From positions 6,744,035 through 6,808,034 of the forward strand of contig OZ025878.1 in the NCBI GenBank assembly GCA_964019415.1: a DNA stretch of 64,000 bases, in the 5' to 3' direction. A program made the position numbers and the translations under genes. Position 1 is the first letter of the stretch; each line of letters begins with the position of its first letter. The notes below the pieces were generated by a model. The model was not told the DNA's origin. It made no database searches and saw only the letters and a program-made list of their open reading frames with translations. The stretch is from Ianthella basta. Taxonomy: Eukaryota > Porifera > Demospongiae > Verongiida > Ianthellidae. Positions 1 to 12,500 of the stretch are shown piece after piece.

Positions 1-166
1 TAATGACTTCAATATAATATTGTGCATGCATTCATGACATTGAGGATTGAACTAGATGTAATTAATACTGTCTTGTTTGTTGTTCACACTGCAGCTGTGT
101 GCATGTATTACACAAACATTGTGCTGATTTGTGTAAAACACTTATTATTGTACACATTTTGCGCAG

Positions 167-226
167 GTGATAGTGAGACCTGTAGTGGAAAAGTCTAAGA
201 GAAGAAAGAGGTCAAAGAGCGTGTGA
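167..226 (+). CDS. Terminal exon of an upstream paralogue of the CARD/coiled-coil gene (partial)
   Basis: An acceptor ending at 166 (GCGCAG) is followed by 19 codons in phase 0 and TGA at 224-226. The short tail is rich in Lys, Arg and Ser (it ends KRSKSV). The sequence just past the stop shares blocks such as ATCAAGTTCTGGA with the sequence past the stop at 23587-23589, and both exons start in phase 0 after a 3' splice site. I therefore read this as the last exon of a tandem copy of the CARD gene at 6554-23589, most of which lies left of the window. The remaining exons and function of this copy cannot be seen. Confidence 0.6.
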   Translation: MIVRPVVEKSKRRKRSKSV

Positions 227-864
227 CGTCGGTGTAGTGATTTCGATCAAGTTCTGGACCAATGAAGATAGTGTCCCAGTGTAACTTAAGCAACGTTATC
301 ATTAGATATTTATTAAATTTTTCTATGTTAACTGGCTATATATGTATTACAAAGAAATGCACACTACACAACTATGGGCTTTCATGGCTATGTAATTATG
401 CTGACCAGCTGAAGCAGAGCAGATGTTAAATTTAATTTTCTATACTTCAATGATGTACACTTAGTTGTGTAATATATATTATATGCTGCAAGCTAATATT
501 TTAGATTAAATATATACGTACACGCACGTGCAATTAAATTTAATACTCATGCATGTACAAAATGTAATAATTATAATTATATATAACTTATATAGCTATT
601 TTTCCAGTGCATATATTACAGCAGAATATTATATATTATACAGGCGGTCGTGCATATATTTTTTGCATGCTAATGTACATGTAATTATATAATTATAACA
701 CTGCTAATGTTATAATAACTGTTTGCTACACTTCATAATCATGCACCATGCGACGTACGTACGCGTACGTACTGACATGACACGGGGAAGGAGGGAAGGG
801 CAAGGAGAGGCCAGAGAGAGTGCATGATTATAGCAGGGGATTCCCCTAGTGCAACCTGCGCAAA
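227..864. other. Intergenic: 3' flank of the CARD paralogue and 5' flank of the EIF2B1 pseudogene
   Basis: AT-rich sequence with many ATATAT and TAATTA runs. The last 30 bases before 865 match the 5' flank of the intact EIF2B1 (shared AGGGGATTCCCC block at about 836-847 and 24915-24928), so the original promoter-proximal region is included in the duplication. No other gene is seen. Confidence 0.6.
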
Positions 865-2129
865 ATGGCTGTCGAGTCTGGAAGGGCAGGTATGCGATGC
901 GGTCACTAGTTCTGTGCGTACTAAAGGTCATGCTCGCAATAATTGTCTATGTCGCACTGGAGCATGAATGTAGGCATGTTCATGAGTCGAATTTCTCGTA
1001 AACCTCTTAGTGGAATCTGTTAACAACTATACTTAGCTAGCTAAATAACTGGCTACCACTTTTTACAATTTGTGTAATGTGCCGTTATTATGATATGTCA
1101 GTATTATAGAAGTTCCCTCTGAAGTTGTAACTTATCAGTTACATGGTTAGTCTCCCAGCCCATTCTCCGAATGTCAGAGTTTGAAGTATATTTATAATAG
1201 AATAGATAGATATAATTATATAGAATGGATACAGTGTTCGCCAGCCTCAGCTACCTACATTCCATTTTATGCCCTTTACCCAACCACACAGCTAGTTTGT
1301 GCTTATGTGTCATTGGTGCAGACACTCTGCCCCTCGTGTTCACAAGCAACTTTTTCCTTCCCTCTGTGTTCCAGATGTGCTGTGTTGCTTCAAAGAATAC
1401 ACTTCTGATGGTTCTGTCTCCACTGCTGTTGCTGCCATACAGACACTGCTTGCACTCATTCAGAGGAGCTCAGGTATAAGGATGAGTAGTAGCCTCTTCT
1501 GACTCGTTGGGGTTACTGATGAATTCTTGCCTACACGTATAGTCAACTGACATCAACTTTGAAGCAGAATATAACTTAATGCATGGTATAAACACATTAA
1601 ATGTTGTAACAATTTAGTACTCATTTTCACATACGTACTTACCTAGTATGCAGGGCAGTCGTTGCCTAGGATACCAGACAGGCAGTACCTATGTAGGTTA
1701 AAGATGGGTGCAGTGCAAGTGTTCCTTGTCACCCTCTTTAATGTCCTAGGTAGTGAACGTTCACCAGACCCTGTACAATTTGTTGTGTATTTCTCCTTCC
1801 CCGCCCACACAGCTGGCACACTAATTGGACCTCGTGAAGAGATCACAGAAGCCATCAAGGCTCTCACTAACTCTGCGTCCTCTGTATCAGTGGCCTCGGG
1901 CTCAGAACTCTTCCTACGCTTCATCACCCTCACTTCTCTTGACAACCCAGTGAGCCAAGCAGATTGTTACGCAGTTGCTACTTGTTCTGTTGTTTTCACA
2001 CACACTCAGATAAATACTGTACACTGTTATACATATAGGCGTATACACACAACACCCACACATTCACAGCAAACACAACACATGCAAATGTGACACACAG
2101 TGACATATGTACATTCACATGCTGGACAT

Positions 2130-2131
<2 letters not shown>

Positions 2132-2212
<81 letters not shown>

Positions 2213-2220
2213 CACACACA
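2132..2220. repeat. (CA)n microsatellite
   Basis: An almost uninterrupted CA tract in the intron after pseudogene exon 3. The corresponding intron of the intact copy has shorter broken CA tracts at about 26208-26230 and 26310-26378, so length differs between the duplicates. Confidence 0.97.
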
Positions 2221-2879
2221 CTGAAACGAATGCTGGTTCACTCAATCATTCAATTCTCCAAGTAGAGTGCTGAACAGAGTTGGTAGACTTTGTAACAAAT
2301 ACCTACTTCATAAGACCAATGCACAAAGTCTGAGCTTATGTACACAATCAGTAATCTTTATGGCTCTCTCTCTCTCTTTCTTGTAGGATTTTGCTGAATG
2401 TAAAAAGAAACTCCTTGAAAGAGGTGAGAGCTATAAGTTGTTTTGATCTGCCTTGGTACAACACCGCCAATAGTTCTTAAGAGTTTATCACTGTATCATT
2501 TGAGGCCCATGTGCCATTGCTCTCTGCTCAGGTAATATCTACCTGGAGAGGGTAGGCAGTTCACGTCAAAAGATTGCAAAAATTGGGAACCCTTTCATCC
2601 GAGATGGAACAGTGAGTGGACCAACATGCACATCCATGACCACTGTGAGCTAATACACACATGACCTGGCACTTACCCACTGTCACTGAGGTCCTAGCAT
2701 CGTACATTGATAGAACACAATAGGTCCTGTATCAGTCACTCTATCAATCTGCATTCATACAGATGATGACCCTCTCTATCAGTGGATAGTATGTACATTA
2801 ATAGAGCCAATACGTCTCTCTCAATTGAAATAGATTCAGATTCAATTCAGATAGAACACAACGGGTCCGTCTATTAACA

Positions 2880-2890
2880 CACACACACAT

Positions 2891-2960
<70 letters not shown>
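2880..2960. repeat. (CA)n microsatellite at the point where pseudogene exon 6 is missing
   Basis: A CA tract directly follows the block that precedes exon 6 in the intact copy. It looks like the scar of the deletion that removed exon 6. Confidence 0.95.
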
Positions 2961-3444
2961 CACACACAACACAACATGTTCACACGCGACACAACACATG
3001 CAACAGAACACGTTCACACACAACACAACACTCACACACACAGTTCTGCCACGTACATCAGTATGTGCTTGCTATTCATACAACATACAGTAGCACACAC
3101 AATTACTCCCATTCACACAATCCTTTGTACAGTACCATATACCCAATGTATACAGTATGTGAATGCAACAAATGTGTGTATACAAACATACATATGCACA
3201 CAGACACACACTAACAAACACATCTCCATCTTGTGTCTTGCTTCAGGTGGAGAATGCAGGATGAACTGGAGAAGGCTGGCATTCCATCCAAAGTCATACT
3301 TGACTCAGCAGTTGGGTACGTGGACAGGCAGTAGCGTGTATACTGTAACCTGTGTGTGGTGGCTGCTTGATACAGTGACCACTATAGACAGGTTCCACTG
3401 TACATTGTACATACTGTACATTCAATGTTTGGGTTAGTCTAAAG

Positions 3445-4660
3445 CTGCCAGCCTTCCTGTCCACCCACCTGTCCACTCACCTGTTCCCCCCACCTGTCCC
3501 CCAACCTGTCCCCCTCACCTGTCCCCCCACCTGTCCCCCATGTCCCCCCACCTGTCCCCTCACCTGTCCCCCTGTCCCCCCTCCTGTCCCCCACTTGTCC
3601 CCCCTCCTGTCCCCCCACCTGTCCCCTCACCTGTCCCCCCACCTGTCCCCCATGTCCCCTCACGTGTCCCCTCACCTGTCCCCCCCTGTCCCCCCTCCTG
3701 TCCCCCACTTGTCCCCCCTCCTGTCCCCCCTCCTGTTCCCCCACCTGTCCCCCCACCTGTCCCCCCTCCTGTCCCCCCTCCTGTCTCCCCTCCTGTCCCC
3801 CCACCTGTCCCCCTACCTTTACCCCAGCCCGTCCCCCCTCCTGTCCCACCTCCTGTCCCACCCACCTGTCCCCTATTTGTCCCCCCACCTGTCCCCCTGT
3901 CCCCCTACCTGTCCCCCCGCCCGTCCCCTCACCTGTCCCCCTCACCTGTCCCCCCTGTCCCCCTACCTGTCCCCCGCCCGTCCCCTCACCTGTCCCACCC
4001 ACCTGTCCCCCCACCTGTCCCCCATGTCCCCCCACCTGTCCCCTCACCTGTCCCCCTTGTCCCCCCTCCTGTCCCCCCTCCTGTCCCCCCTCCTGTCCCC
4101 CCACTTGTCCCCCCTCCTGTCCCCCTCCTGTCCCCCCACCTGTCCCCCCACTTGCCCCCCCTCCTGTCTCCCCTCCTGTCCTCCCACTTGTCCCCCCACT
4201 TGTCCCCCCACTTGTCCCCCCACCTGTCCCCCCACTTGTCCCCCCACGTGTCCCCACTCCTGTCCCCCCACCTGTTTCCCTACCTGTCCCCCCACCTGCC
4301 CCCCCCTCCTGTCCCACCTCCTGTCTCACCCGCCTGTCCCCTATTTGTCCCCCCACCTGTCCCCCTGTCCCCCTACCTGTTTCCCCGCCCGTCCCCTCAC
4401 CTGTCCCCCTCACCTGTCCCCCCTATCCCCCTACCTGTCCCCTGCCCGTCCCCTCACCTGTCCCACCCACCTGTCCCCCCACCTGTCCCCCTCCTGTCCC
4501 CCCACGTGTCCCCTCACCTGTCCCCCCTCCTGTCTCCCCACCTGTCCCCCCACCTGTCCCCTATGTCCCCCCACCTGTCCCCTCACCTGTCCCCCCTCCT
4601 GTCCCCCCACGTGTCCCCCCTCCTGTCCCCCCACCTGTTCCCCTACCTGTCCCCCCTACG
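3445..4660. repeat. Minisatellite with CCTGTCCCC core, pseudogene copy
   Basis: About 1.2 kb of degenerate 11-13 bp units built on (C)ACCTGTCCCCC and (C)TCCTGTCCCCC. The strong strand bias (C+T on plus) gives long spurious open frames of SPHL, TCPP, VPPP or, on minus, GGTGGG type. It sits in the intron after exon 7, the same place as the larger array at 27715-29390 in the intact EIF2B1. Confidence 0.95.
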
Positions 4661-5188
4661 TTTTGCTCGACTGTATTTTCAGGAATTTCACGAGTTAACA
4701 GACATTGGCATAAATTTATACATAAAATTCCCCTACGGGTCCTTATAGGGATACAAGCGCAATATAATCACAGGATTCTTCAGCAAGGGGTATGCTATCA
4801 TGAAGTATACATCCCAAAATTGTTACACTTACTGTATTTTAAACACTCTATTGTTTCTTACTTATATTGAGTGCATTGTGGTATTTATTATACTACAGTG
4901 TGTGTGATCCTATGTGTGTGTATGCATATAAATATACAGTCCTTTGGTGTGACTTGTTCTCCAGATTATCAGATGGCAGTTGTTGCCAAGGCGATGAGTA
5001 AGCCATTCTATGTTGTGGCCTAGCATTTGAAGTTTGTTCGTGAGTATCCTCTCACTCAGTCAGACGCGAGGAACCCGGACAAGGTGAGGGCAATGTGTGT
5101 AGTGTCTGTCTCTGTCTACACCTTGTCTGTGTGTGGCTTATGGTTGGATTGTGTGGTGTTTGTGTTAATGTTTGTTCATGTGTGATGA

Positions 5189-5265
<77 letters not shown>

Positions 5266-5280
5266 GCGTGTGCGTGTGCG
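5189..5280. repeat. (GT)n microsatellite
   Basis: A GT tract with a GTGTGC tail in the intron between pseudogene exons 9 and 10. It is followed by two near-identical GAGAGCACTGTGACCTGTG blocks (about 5281 and 5359), one of which is also present at 30371. Confidence 0.95.
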
Positions 5281-5738
5281 AGAGCACTGTGACCTGTGTG
5301 TGTCTGTTAATGTCTATGTCTAGTGTGTGTGTGTGGCATGTTGTGTGTTGTGTGTATGAGAGCACTGTGACCTGTGTGTGTCTGTTAATGTCTATGTCTA
5401 GTGTATGTGTGTGTGGCATGTTGTGTGTTGTCTGTATCTGTACATTGTGTGTTATGTGCTGTGTGTTGTGTGCTGTGTGTAGTATGTGTCGTGTGCTGTG
5501 TTGTGTGTTGTGTGCTGTGTTGTGTGTCGTGTGCTGTGTTGTGCGTGTGTGGTGTGCTATACATGTACATTTCCCTATCCCCTTCCCTTCCACTTAGTAT
5601 GAAAGTACAGACACACCCAAGGACTCCCACCCCCTCTACGACTACACGCTGCCGTCCTACATCTCCCTCCTCTTCACAGACCTAGGAGTGCTGACACCCT
5701 CAGCTGTTAGTGATGAGCTCATTAAACTGTATCACTGA

Positions 5739-6553
5739 CAGTAACATGTACATATAACACAGTTACATTATTAATAACACTAATTCAATGCATGTAGTAT
5801 ACTATTACTGATAGCTAAATTTTGTACAATTCACTGTGTGGTATATAAACAACTGTTTTTGAGTTATTTTGAGTTATTTCAGCTATATATATATACACCA
5901 TGGAATGGACCATGGACAGTGATACTATATGTATGTATGTATTTTAGTGGACAACCTCGAGCTCAATGAATACAGAGCGAGCCCAATTGTGCTATGAACA
6001 CACTTGTAGTACGTCCCATGCATGCACATGCAGCGATACAGGCCTAGGCCTTGGTAGAGTGACAGCATTCACAGCCATGAAAGAAGACCAGAAAAGGGGT
6101 CTCCCTCACTGCCACATCCTCATCCTTCTTTGTGATGAGGATAAGACGCGCAAACCCAAAGACATCAATCGAATTGTTTCTGCTGAGATCCCAGCTGACA
6201 AAGAGGTGAACCCATGCACAGCTGTGTAGCTGTGACATTGTACATTTATATACTATACATTTCCAAATCACTAGTAGCTACGTAGATAATAGCTATTCAC
6301 AATCTATGGCCAGCATGTCAGATTAGCTGCATGTAATGCAATATTAATATAGATGGAATGGCTAGTGATCATGTATAGTACATATTTACTATGAAAAGGA
6401 ATGTGACCTTTCACCAGAGACATCCCCTTGTGGTCTCCCAAACAAACAATGCCCCAGAAATTACTACTGGGGGAGTGTCCACAGGTTTCCTACGAGAGGG
6501 CAAAAAGGGGTGTGTTTGGACTACCCCAAGGGAATAGGCAGACAAGACACAGC
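5739..6553. other. Intergenic: EIF2B1 pseudogene to CARD gene, holding a Helitron fragment
   Basis: A 3' flank of the pseudogene, then a Helitron-derived fragment (listed separately), then about 300 bp of unique sequence leading to the proposed start codon at 6554. No convincing TATA box or other gene is seen. Confidence 0.5.
6048..6210 (+). mobile_element. Helitron Rep (HUH) domain fragment
   Basis: The plus-strand frame reads through QKRGLPHCHILILL and, 17 residues on, DINRIVSAEIP. This is the hallmark N-terminal Helitron-like (HUH replication initiator) block, with HCH as the two-histidine motif. Only about 55 codons are recognisable. No helicase domain, upstream Rep sequence or terminal hairpin was found near it, so it is a small relic of a rolling-circle DNA transposon. 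Confidence 0.75.
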
Positions 6554-6557
6554 ATGG
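6554..6557 (+). other. Proposed 4-nt initiator coding exon (ATG+G) of the CARD gene
   Basis: ATGG is followed directly by a strong donor (GTGAGC, from 6558). The next acceptor ends at 6810 and the exon begins CTGAAGAAG, giving Met-Ala-Glu-Glu-Val in the CARD frame. No upstream in-frame ATG is available in exon 6811-7092 before the CARD starts, and the required phase (1) is met exactly. Transcript 5' ends would be needed to confirm it. Confidence 0.55.
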
Positions 6558-9500
6558 GTGAGCAAGCTAAGGCCTTTACCATTGAATAATCCATCTCACT
6601 TAGTATATAGGCCTACAGCTACTGTACAACTAGTTCAAGTCTTAGATAGCAGCAAAACAGCTAGCTAGCTAACTACATCACTAAAGTTGCACCAGTTAGA
6701 AACTACATGACTGTATACAGTCAGTGTACAGCCATGAAATAGTGTCCACTGCAGTGTATGGAGGGGTCCTTGGCAGGTGTGTGTGCTATGACTCTTCACT
6801 TTCCGTACAGCTGAAGAAGTGCTTGATCACTTTTGGGAAAGGTTCCTTGAAGAAATGGATGCAAATGCTGTCATAAGAGAACTTGAGCAGCAAGGCATCA
6901 TTCCACAAGGCGAGCAGGAGAAAGTAACAAAGACGTTTGAGCGAAAACAACAAAATGAGATTCTATTTGCATGTTTGAAGAGAACTTGCACCAAAGAAGC
7001 CTTGATGAGAGCATGCGGTATAATAATTGAAGTGAAGGGCAACCCTAAAATGAAATCATTGGGTGAAGATATGAAGAAGAGGCTGGAGACACGTCAGTGT
7101 TGTATGTGCATACATGCAGGTTTGAATACCATGAGCAAAATTAGCAACATATGTTAGCTACGTACATGCCTTTGCCTAATCTCTGAAATCATGCAGTTGT
7201 ATTTGACAGTGTAGAATTGGTTGTCCTGACATTGCTTAGCATATTTATGTAGTATCCATATGCACAGAATGTGTCATTTACATTGGAGGTTTGCGCAGGT
7301 TGGAGGTATGCACGTAACATATATATGGCAATAGCTTATATACCTGATATAGCATGCATGATTGTTTATGTTCCACTTAGGTCCTGACCCCACTAGTGGA
7401 GATCGATCTATCATCATACATGATATAAAGGAGAACTACATAGAACTCAAAGGAGTGTTCGTCAACTTGTGCACAACACAGGGGTCCCCTACTTTGGACG
7501 AATTGAAAGATCGTTGCATTGATCTGATAGAAGGAGCTCTCAGTAACATACCTCGAGTAGGTCGCCATGAAGATGACATCGAAAGGGCAAGGACACTGAG
7601 AGAACTGGCGCGTGTTGTGTGCTTCCGCTTAAGCAATTGGGTCAGTTACGAATTCTTCAAGAAGGTCATTGCCCATTTTCAGCCCGCCCTAAAAAGTGTC
7701 AAAGAGGGGCTGGTGCATTATGAGAAGCAGTTGAAACCTCTTTTGCTGCAAAAGCTAGAATACATTGCAGAACTCCAGCGACGGTAAGAAGTGGCAACAA
7801 TTAGTTACCGTATTGTCCCTAATTTTTCGGCTCCCTAATTGTTCGACACCCGCCAAAATAGTGTCGGATCATACTCGAACTTTTGACAAAAAATGGCTGT
7901 CCCTCATTGTTCGTCTCGACCTAATACGTCGTCTACTGCTGCGGAGTCTAGTCAATCGTTGGCTACTGTGACAATGATAACGATCGCCACGGATAGAGGT
8001 TCTACTTCGAACGTGAATTAGGTGAGCGTGACTTCAATGAAAAGCCAAAATGCCCAGCTACGTTGGTGGCGATTGTGTTTATGGTTAGCTATTTCGCTTA
8101 CATAGGCTATTCGTTGAAGTCGCGCACACCTAATTCACATTCGAAGTAGAGTGTTGTATCAACTGCAGCCTCCCACTGCTCCATGTAAGCATGATTATAC
8201 CCATACGCGAACAGCTGTCTCGACCATGAGCGAGAATTCAAGAATTCCTATCATTCCATCATTAGTCATCATAATTTCCTAATGTTTCGTCGCGCTTCCA
8301 GTCGCAACCCATATATTCCTAAGTACCGACTTGGATCTGTGTTTTACTCTGCTGAAAAATTAGGGACAATACGGTAGACGTTTTGTAAAGTGTAGTGTGC
8401 TTTGTTTTCACCCCATGCATTCATTGGTTTTTGTATTAAAGTAACAGTGCATGATTTGCTAATTACTTACAATATTAAGGAGACCAATATTGTGAGCAAA
8501 ATTAATGATGAAATGAATCAAATCTAATCTATAGAGAGGATGCTCCTAGGTGTATGGCAGAGCTTACTGTCAAGTACAGGCTGGATGCAGACGGCCTCCT
8601 ACTGAAAGACCTGATTGCCGAAAGGGACTTCCTGGCACAGCGACTGGGTATCCCTGAGCACCTCCTGCAAGTGCTTTCCTGGGGCGGTGGCTCAATAGTG
8701 ATCACATATTGGATATTGCGAGATGTGCTACCACTTGCTGAGCTGGCACTGTGCCGGGAGAATGTCCAAGCCGATCTCACCCAGCATGGTGTGGAAAATG
8801 TCTACCTAGACAGTCACCCTTCCGCACAACCTGGCTCCGTAAGCTCCAGTGAATGCATGCTCTAAGGCCATGGAGTTAGCATCGTGCTTGTGTAGCATTC
8901 CATGCATGGTCTCCCTTCCTCCATCAATGCAGGTGGATCTGTCTTTGCAGACTGTACATTGTAAGGAAACATATATTTGTTTGTCTCGTGTAAACTTTGT
9001 CTTCGTGACTATTTGCGTAGAAGTATTCATTCCTGCATACCAACTATCTGTAATAATTGTACTTTTCTCTGTGCATGTATTTGCCCTTTTTATACTTTCA
9101 TTTGTATATCTGTATTTGTAGTGCAACGACGTGCTATTGTCACTGTCCTCGATGCGCACCGTCAGGACATGGATATCACCACACTGACCTCTGACCTCCA
9201 GAGCAAGGGCATCATGACCACAGAGCAGTGCCAGAAACTATCCTCTCTGGATGACGAGGAGAGACGACATGAGGCTCTGCTGTACATCTTGCTGGCTCGT
9301 GATGGACCAGACACATACCACAAGCTTGTGGAATGTATGGGGAGGAGATATGCTTCCATAGCAGAAGATTTGCAAGGTGTGCTGATAAAATATTATATGT
9401 AATATGTTTACAGTTGCAATTTATGAAATGTGCTTGTGTAAATTGTCATCCGTGACTTAAGAATTACATACACACACATACTCTTGTTCAATTCAGCCAC

Positions 9501-12500
9501 CTTCAAAGCTCTGATGACATCTCATAGTGCTCTAACTGTCAGTAGCAGCTCTCAGTGTAAGTATACATCAGTGCCTTTTTAAAGTACACGCAGTGCAACC
9601 AAATTATTTCCCTGCTCCATGTGGGTGCATGATTGCAAGTGTATGGCTGTTACATGACCAATTCCATAGTTATTCATATAATTATGATAGCTGCTTGTAA
9701 CAGCATTCATTATCCGTACTACTCAGTATGTATGCCTTTAGTTCCTTTATTAGCATGAAATGGTATAGCCAATGTTTTGACAGAACACTGACTTTCGTGT
9801 GGTTCTTTTGCAAGTGCTTATACTGTAAGAGATTCAACCCATGCCAACCACAGTCTGCACTGTGACCTGCCAAGATAGAAACTGTATGTCATTTTTTTGT
9901 AGATGTTTCAAAGGGTCCTGAGGAGAGGGTGGCCAGCCAGGAGGTTGTGGAGACAATGAGAAGTGATGAACCTCTGCCAAGGGAGCAGACGAAAATAACA
10001 AGGCTCAACTTGATGGTGGAGAGGTGAGATGGGATGCATAGCTAATGTGTACATGCAGTATGTCCATTTCTTTGAAAGAGCTTTCAGTATACAGTCATGT
10101 ACACCATGATAAAGTAACCAGATGTATTTTTGCAAACCAAATGGATAGAAAATTTAGGGCATCCAAATTTGATGATTTGACTTGAAAGTTGGTGGATTTT
10201 GTGTTTGCAACTGAATTTAAACAAGTATGTAGTGATTCTGCATGCTGTGATATCATCAATTTAATGCAGTTGTCAAAAACAAAATTAGAGCTGCATGGGT
10301 CCAGCTGTCAAGGATAGCAAATTTGTGCTCGCGTGTCCCACCATCAGCATATCCATTATATCAATATTGGTACAATGAAAGCTTTTGGCAGATCATACTT
10401 ATTAAGGGGGCGGGTCTGCCTTAAAATAACATTTTTGGTACTTACAAAACCGTTCCTTCTGCCAGTCTTAAGTGGCATGCTGTCTTATTTGTGGTTCTGA
10501 TGGCAAGACAAAAGGCAATAATTCTACAAAGGAGCGTTAAAAACTTACAAACGCAAAAGATTGCAGTACAATTATTGATGGAGTTTGAGCAATTTTAACT
10601 ACGCATTATACGTTTTGTACTCGGAATGCTAGGAAATCGGTGGGTTTAAAGCTATAATACGATTAGGTTTGCACACACCTACAAAGTTACATATCTGCTA
10701 AGGAATTGAGTAAAGAGAATGCCAGTTAGAGTGCTTAGAATCGGCTCAAATGGCAAAATCCAGTCCTTCTACGCTTGTAGCGAGGCCATACTTCAAGTGA
10801 TCCACTATCCATTACGTAGATTTGTGCACATGCCTGTCAGCAGACCATAACAAAATTTTCATGGCGGCTGTCCAAAAGGTCACCTAAAGAGACATATAAT
10901 GGTAAAATGTCGAACAAAAATGTTATCAGCACATACTGGTCACATGCACAAGCATATAAATTGCACTATGTAATTGTATTCATAATACACATAATGATAT
11001 TCATGACATATATGAATATCATTAAAATAATTATAGGTTGCCATGGAGTGAGAGGTATAGCTGTTCAATATGCATATAAGCTAGGCATGGCAATATAGCG
11101 TAACCTGCCAATTATCAACCAGTACCTATTATTGACCAGTAGTATCCTGAAACATGCACAGATAGTTCGAAGATGTTTACAGAACTGTAAACAGAGTGAG
11201 GGGCCTTTGCGCGTTGATAGACGGCTTCCTGGAGACTCTGGTAAACATTAGCCGTCATCTTTAAGAGAGGGAAGGACTTCTTTACAAGAAGATCATAGCT
11301 GCACAACCCAGCAAAGAGTAAACGTGTACGCATCTTGTCTGAACGCATTATAACTCGCGAACGGTACCAGCTTTCCTCTTGAAATCTGCTATACAAACAT
11401 GGCACACCTTGCTCTGCAATCCTGGCCAATCCCAGATTGCTGGGGCGTTGCGAAGCGAAGTTACTGAACAATATCTGTGAAACGGTCGATAATTGGTATA
11501 GGCGTTTGTACATGTGGTCGATAATTGGTACGCTTGGTCGATAACTGGTCAATCACCGGGTCCACGGAAATGGCGAGCACTTAGGCAATGAATGTAGTTA
11601 TAGCTTCAAATGGCTGGACGGGACAACCGGTCGTTCAGCTATTTTTCGCCGCAAGAATCAAGCTTCAGCAACCTTCGGCGCCCAAGTTACACTTTAAGAT
11701 ACAAAAAACGGTCAATAATTGGCAGCTTACGCTAAATTGCCACAAGGCACATGATTGCCAAAACTTCAGATTAAATTTCTTCACCAAACTTTCCGACTTA
11801 TTATGCTACATGCATGTGTAAAACGTGTTCCATGCATCCCATATAAATATATAGGCTGCTTGAGAGTGCTACTGAAGAGCAGGATGGGGGAAGAGCAAGC
11901 GGTGACAAGGTTGTGGGTCACCTCCACCCAGAAGAAAGTGCATCTAAGATTGAAGCACTGGAAAGGGAGCTGTCTGAGACTAGGGAGGTAAAAGAGAGAC
12001 AGGAGGAGATAGTGAGGGAGCTCCAGGATGAACTGGAGAAGCAGTGCGTTTCTTACACTATACATCCTTATGGTATCATTGTGCAGTATAAATTACAGCA
12101 GAGTTCCCACTTTACATCTCTTTGCTTATGCACAGAATTGCTGATTCAGAATCAAATCTGAAGACCAGTGCTTTGCAGAGAGAGTGAGTTAAGCTTGCAT
12201 GCATGTGGTGCAGTGTCCCTTTTCAGCTAGTGAGTTCAAATACTACAGAAGTAAAACTAGAGTGACATTGATCAGCTGAAGGTATGACATATCGATATGA
12301 TTTTGGAAGGATTTGGGCTATGTTGAAGATGAAGCATTTACATATGGTGGTTGTGCTCACATTTATGTACATGTAGGTTAACAGAGTTAGACAGCATGTA
12401 CTCAGTGTTACAAAAGAAGCACTTTGAGTTAGAAGAGACGTACTTTGAGTTGAAAGCCAGTAACTCAGAGTTACAAGAGATACACTCTGAGTTAGAAGAG

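Larger units (their letters stand above)
865..5738 (+). pseudogene. EIF2B1: EIF2B1 pseudogene (translation initiation factor eIF2B alpha), decayed tandem copy
   Basis: Eight of the ten exons of the intact copy at 24946-30685 are recognisable: 865-889, 1375-1473, 1813-1949, 2387-2423, 2532-2611, 3247-3315, 4965-5083 and 5598-5738. Splice sites and phases agree for the first five. Exon 6 (113 nt in the intact copy) is absent; the sequence passes from the shared GTCCGTCT block straight into a (CA)n tract. Exon 8 (76 nt) is also missing, at the edge of the CCTGTCCCC minisatellite. Exon 9 has lost 7 nt near its start and has TAG in place of the GAG of the VVAE motif. The last exon still encodes [21 protein letters not shown]. 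Loss of exon 6 alone breaks the frame, so no full eIF2B alpha can be made. A truncated N-terminal product cannot be excluded. Confidence 0.9.

Noticed and set aside
3540-4748. Proline-rich open frames of up to 400 codons on plus and glycine-rich ones on minus
   Set aside because: They are translations of the CCTGTCCCC minisatellite in an intron of the EIF2B1 pseudogene. All frames are open because of the base composition.
11115-11552. 145-codon minus-strand open frame
   Set aside because: Lies wholly inside a MITE-like element and shows no recognisable domain.
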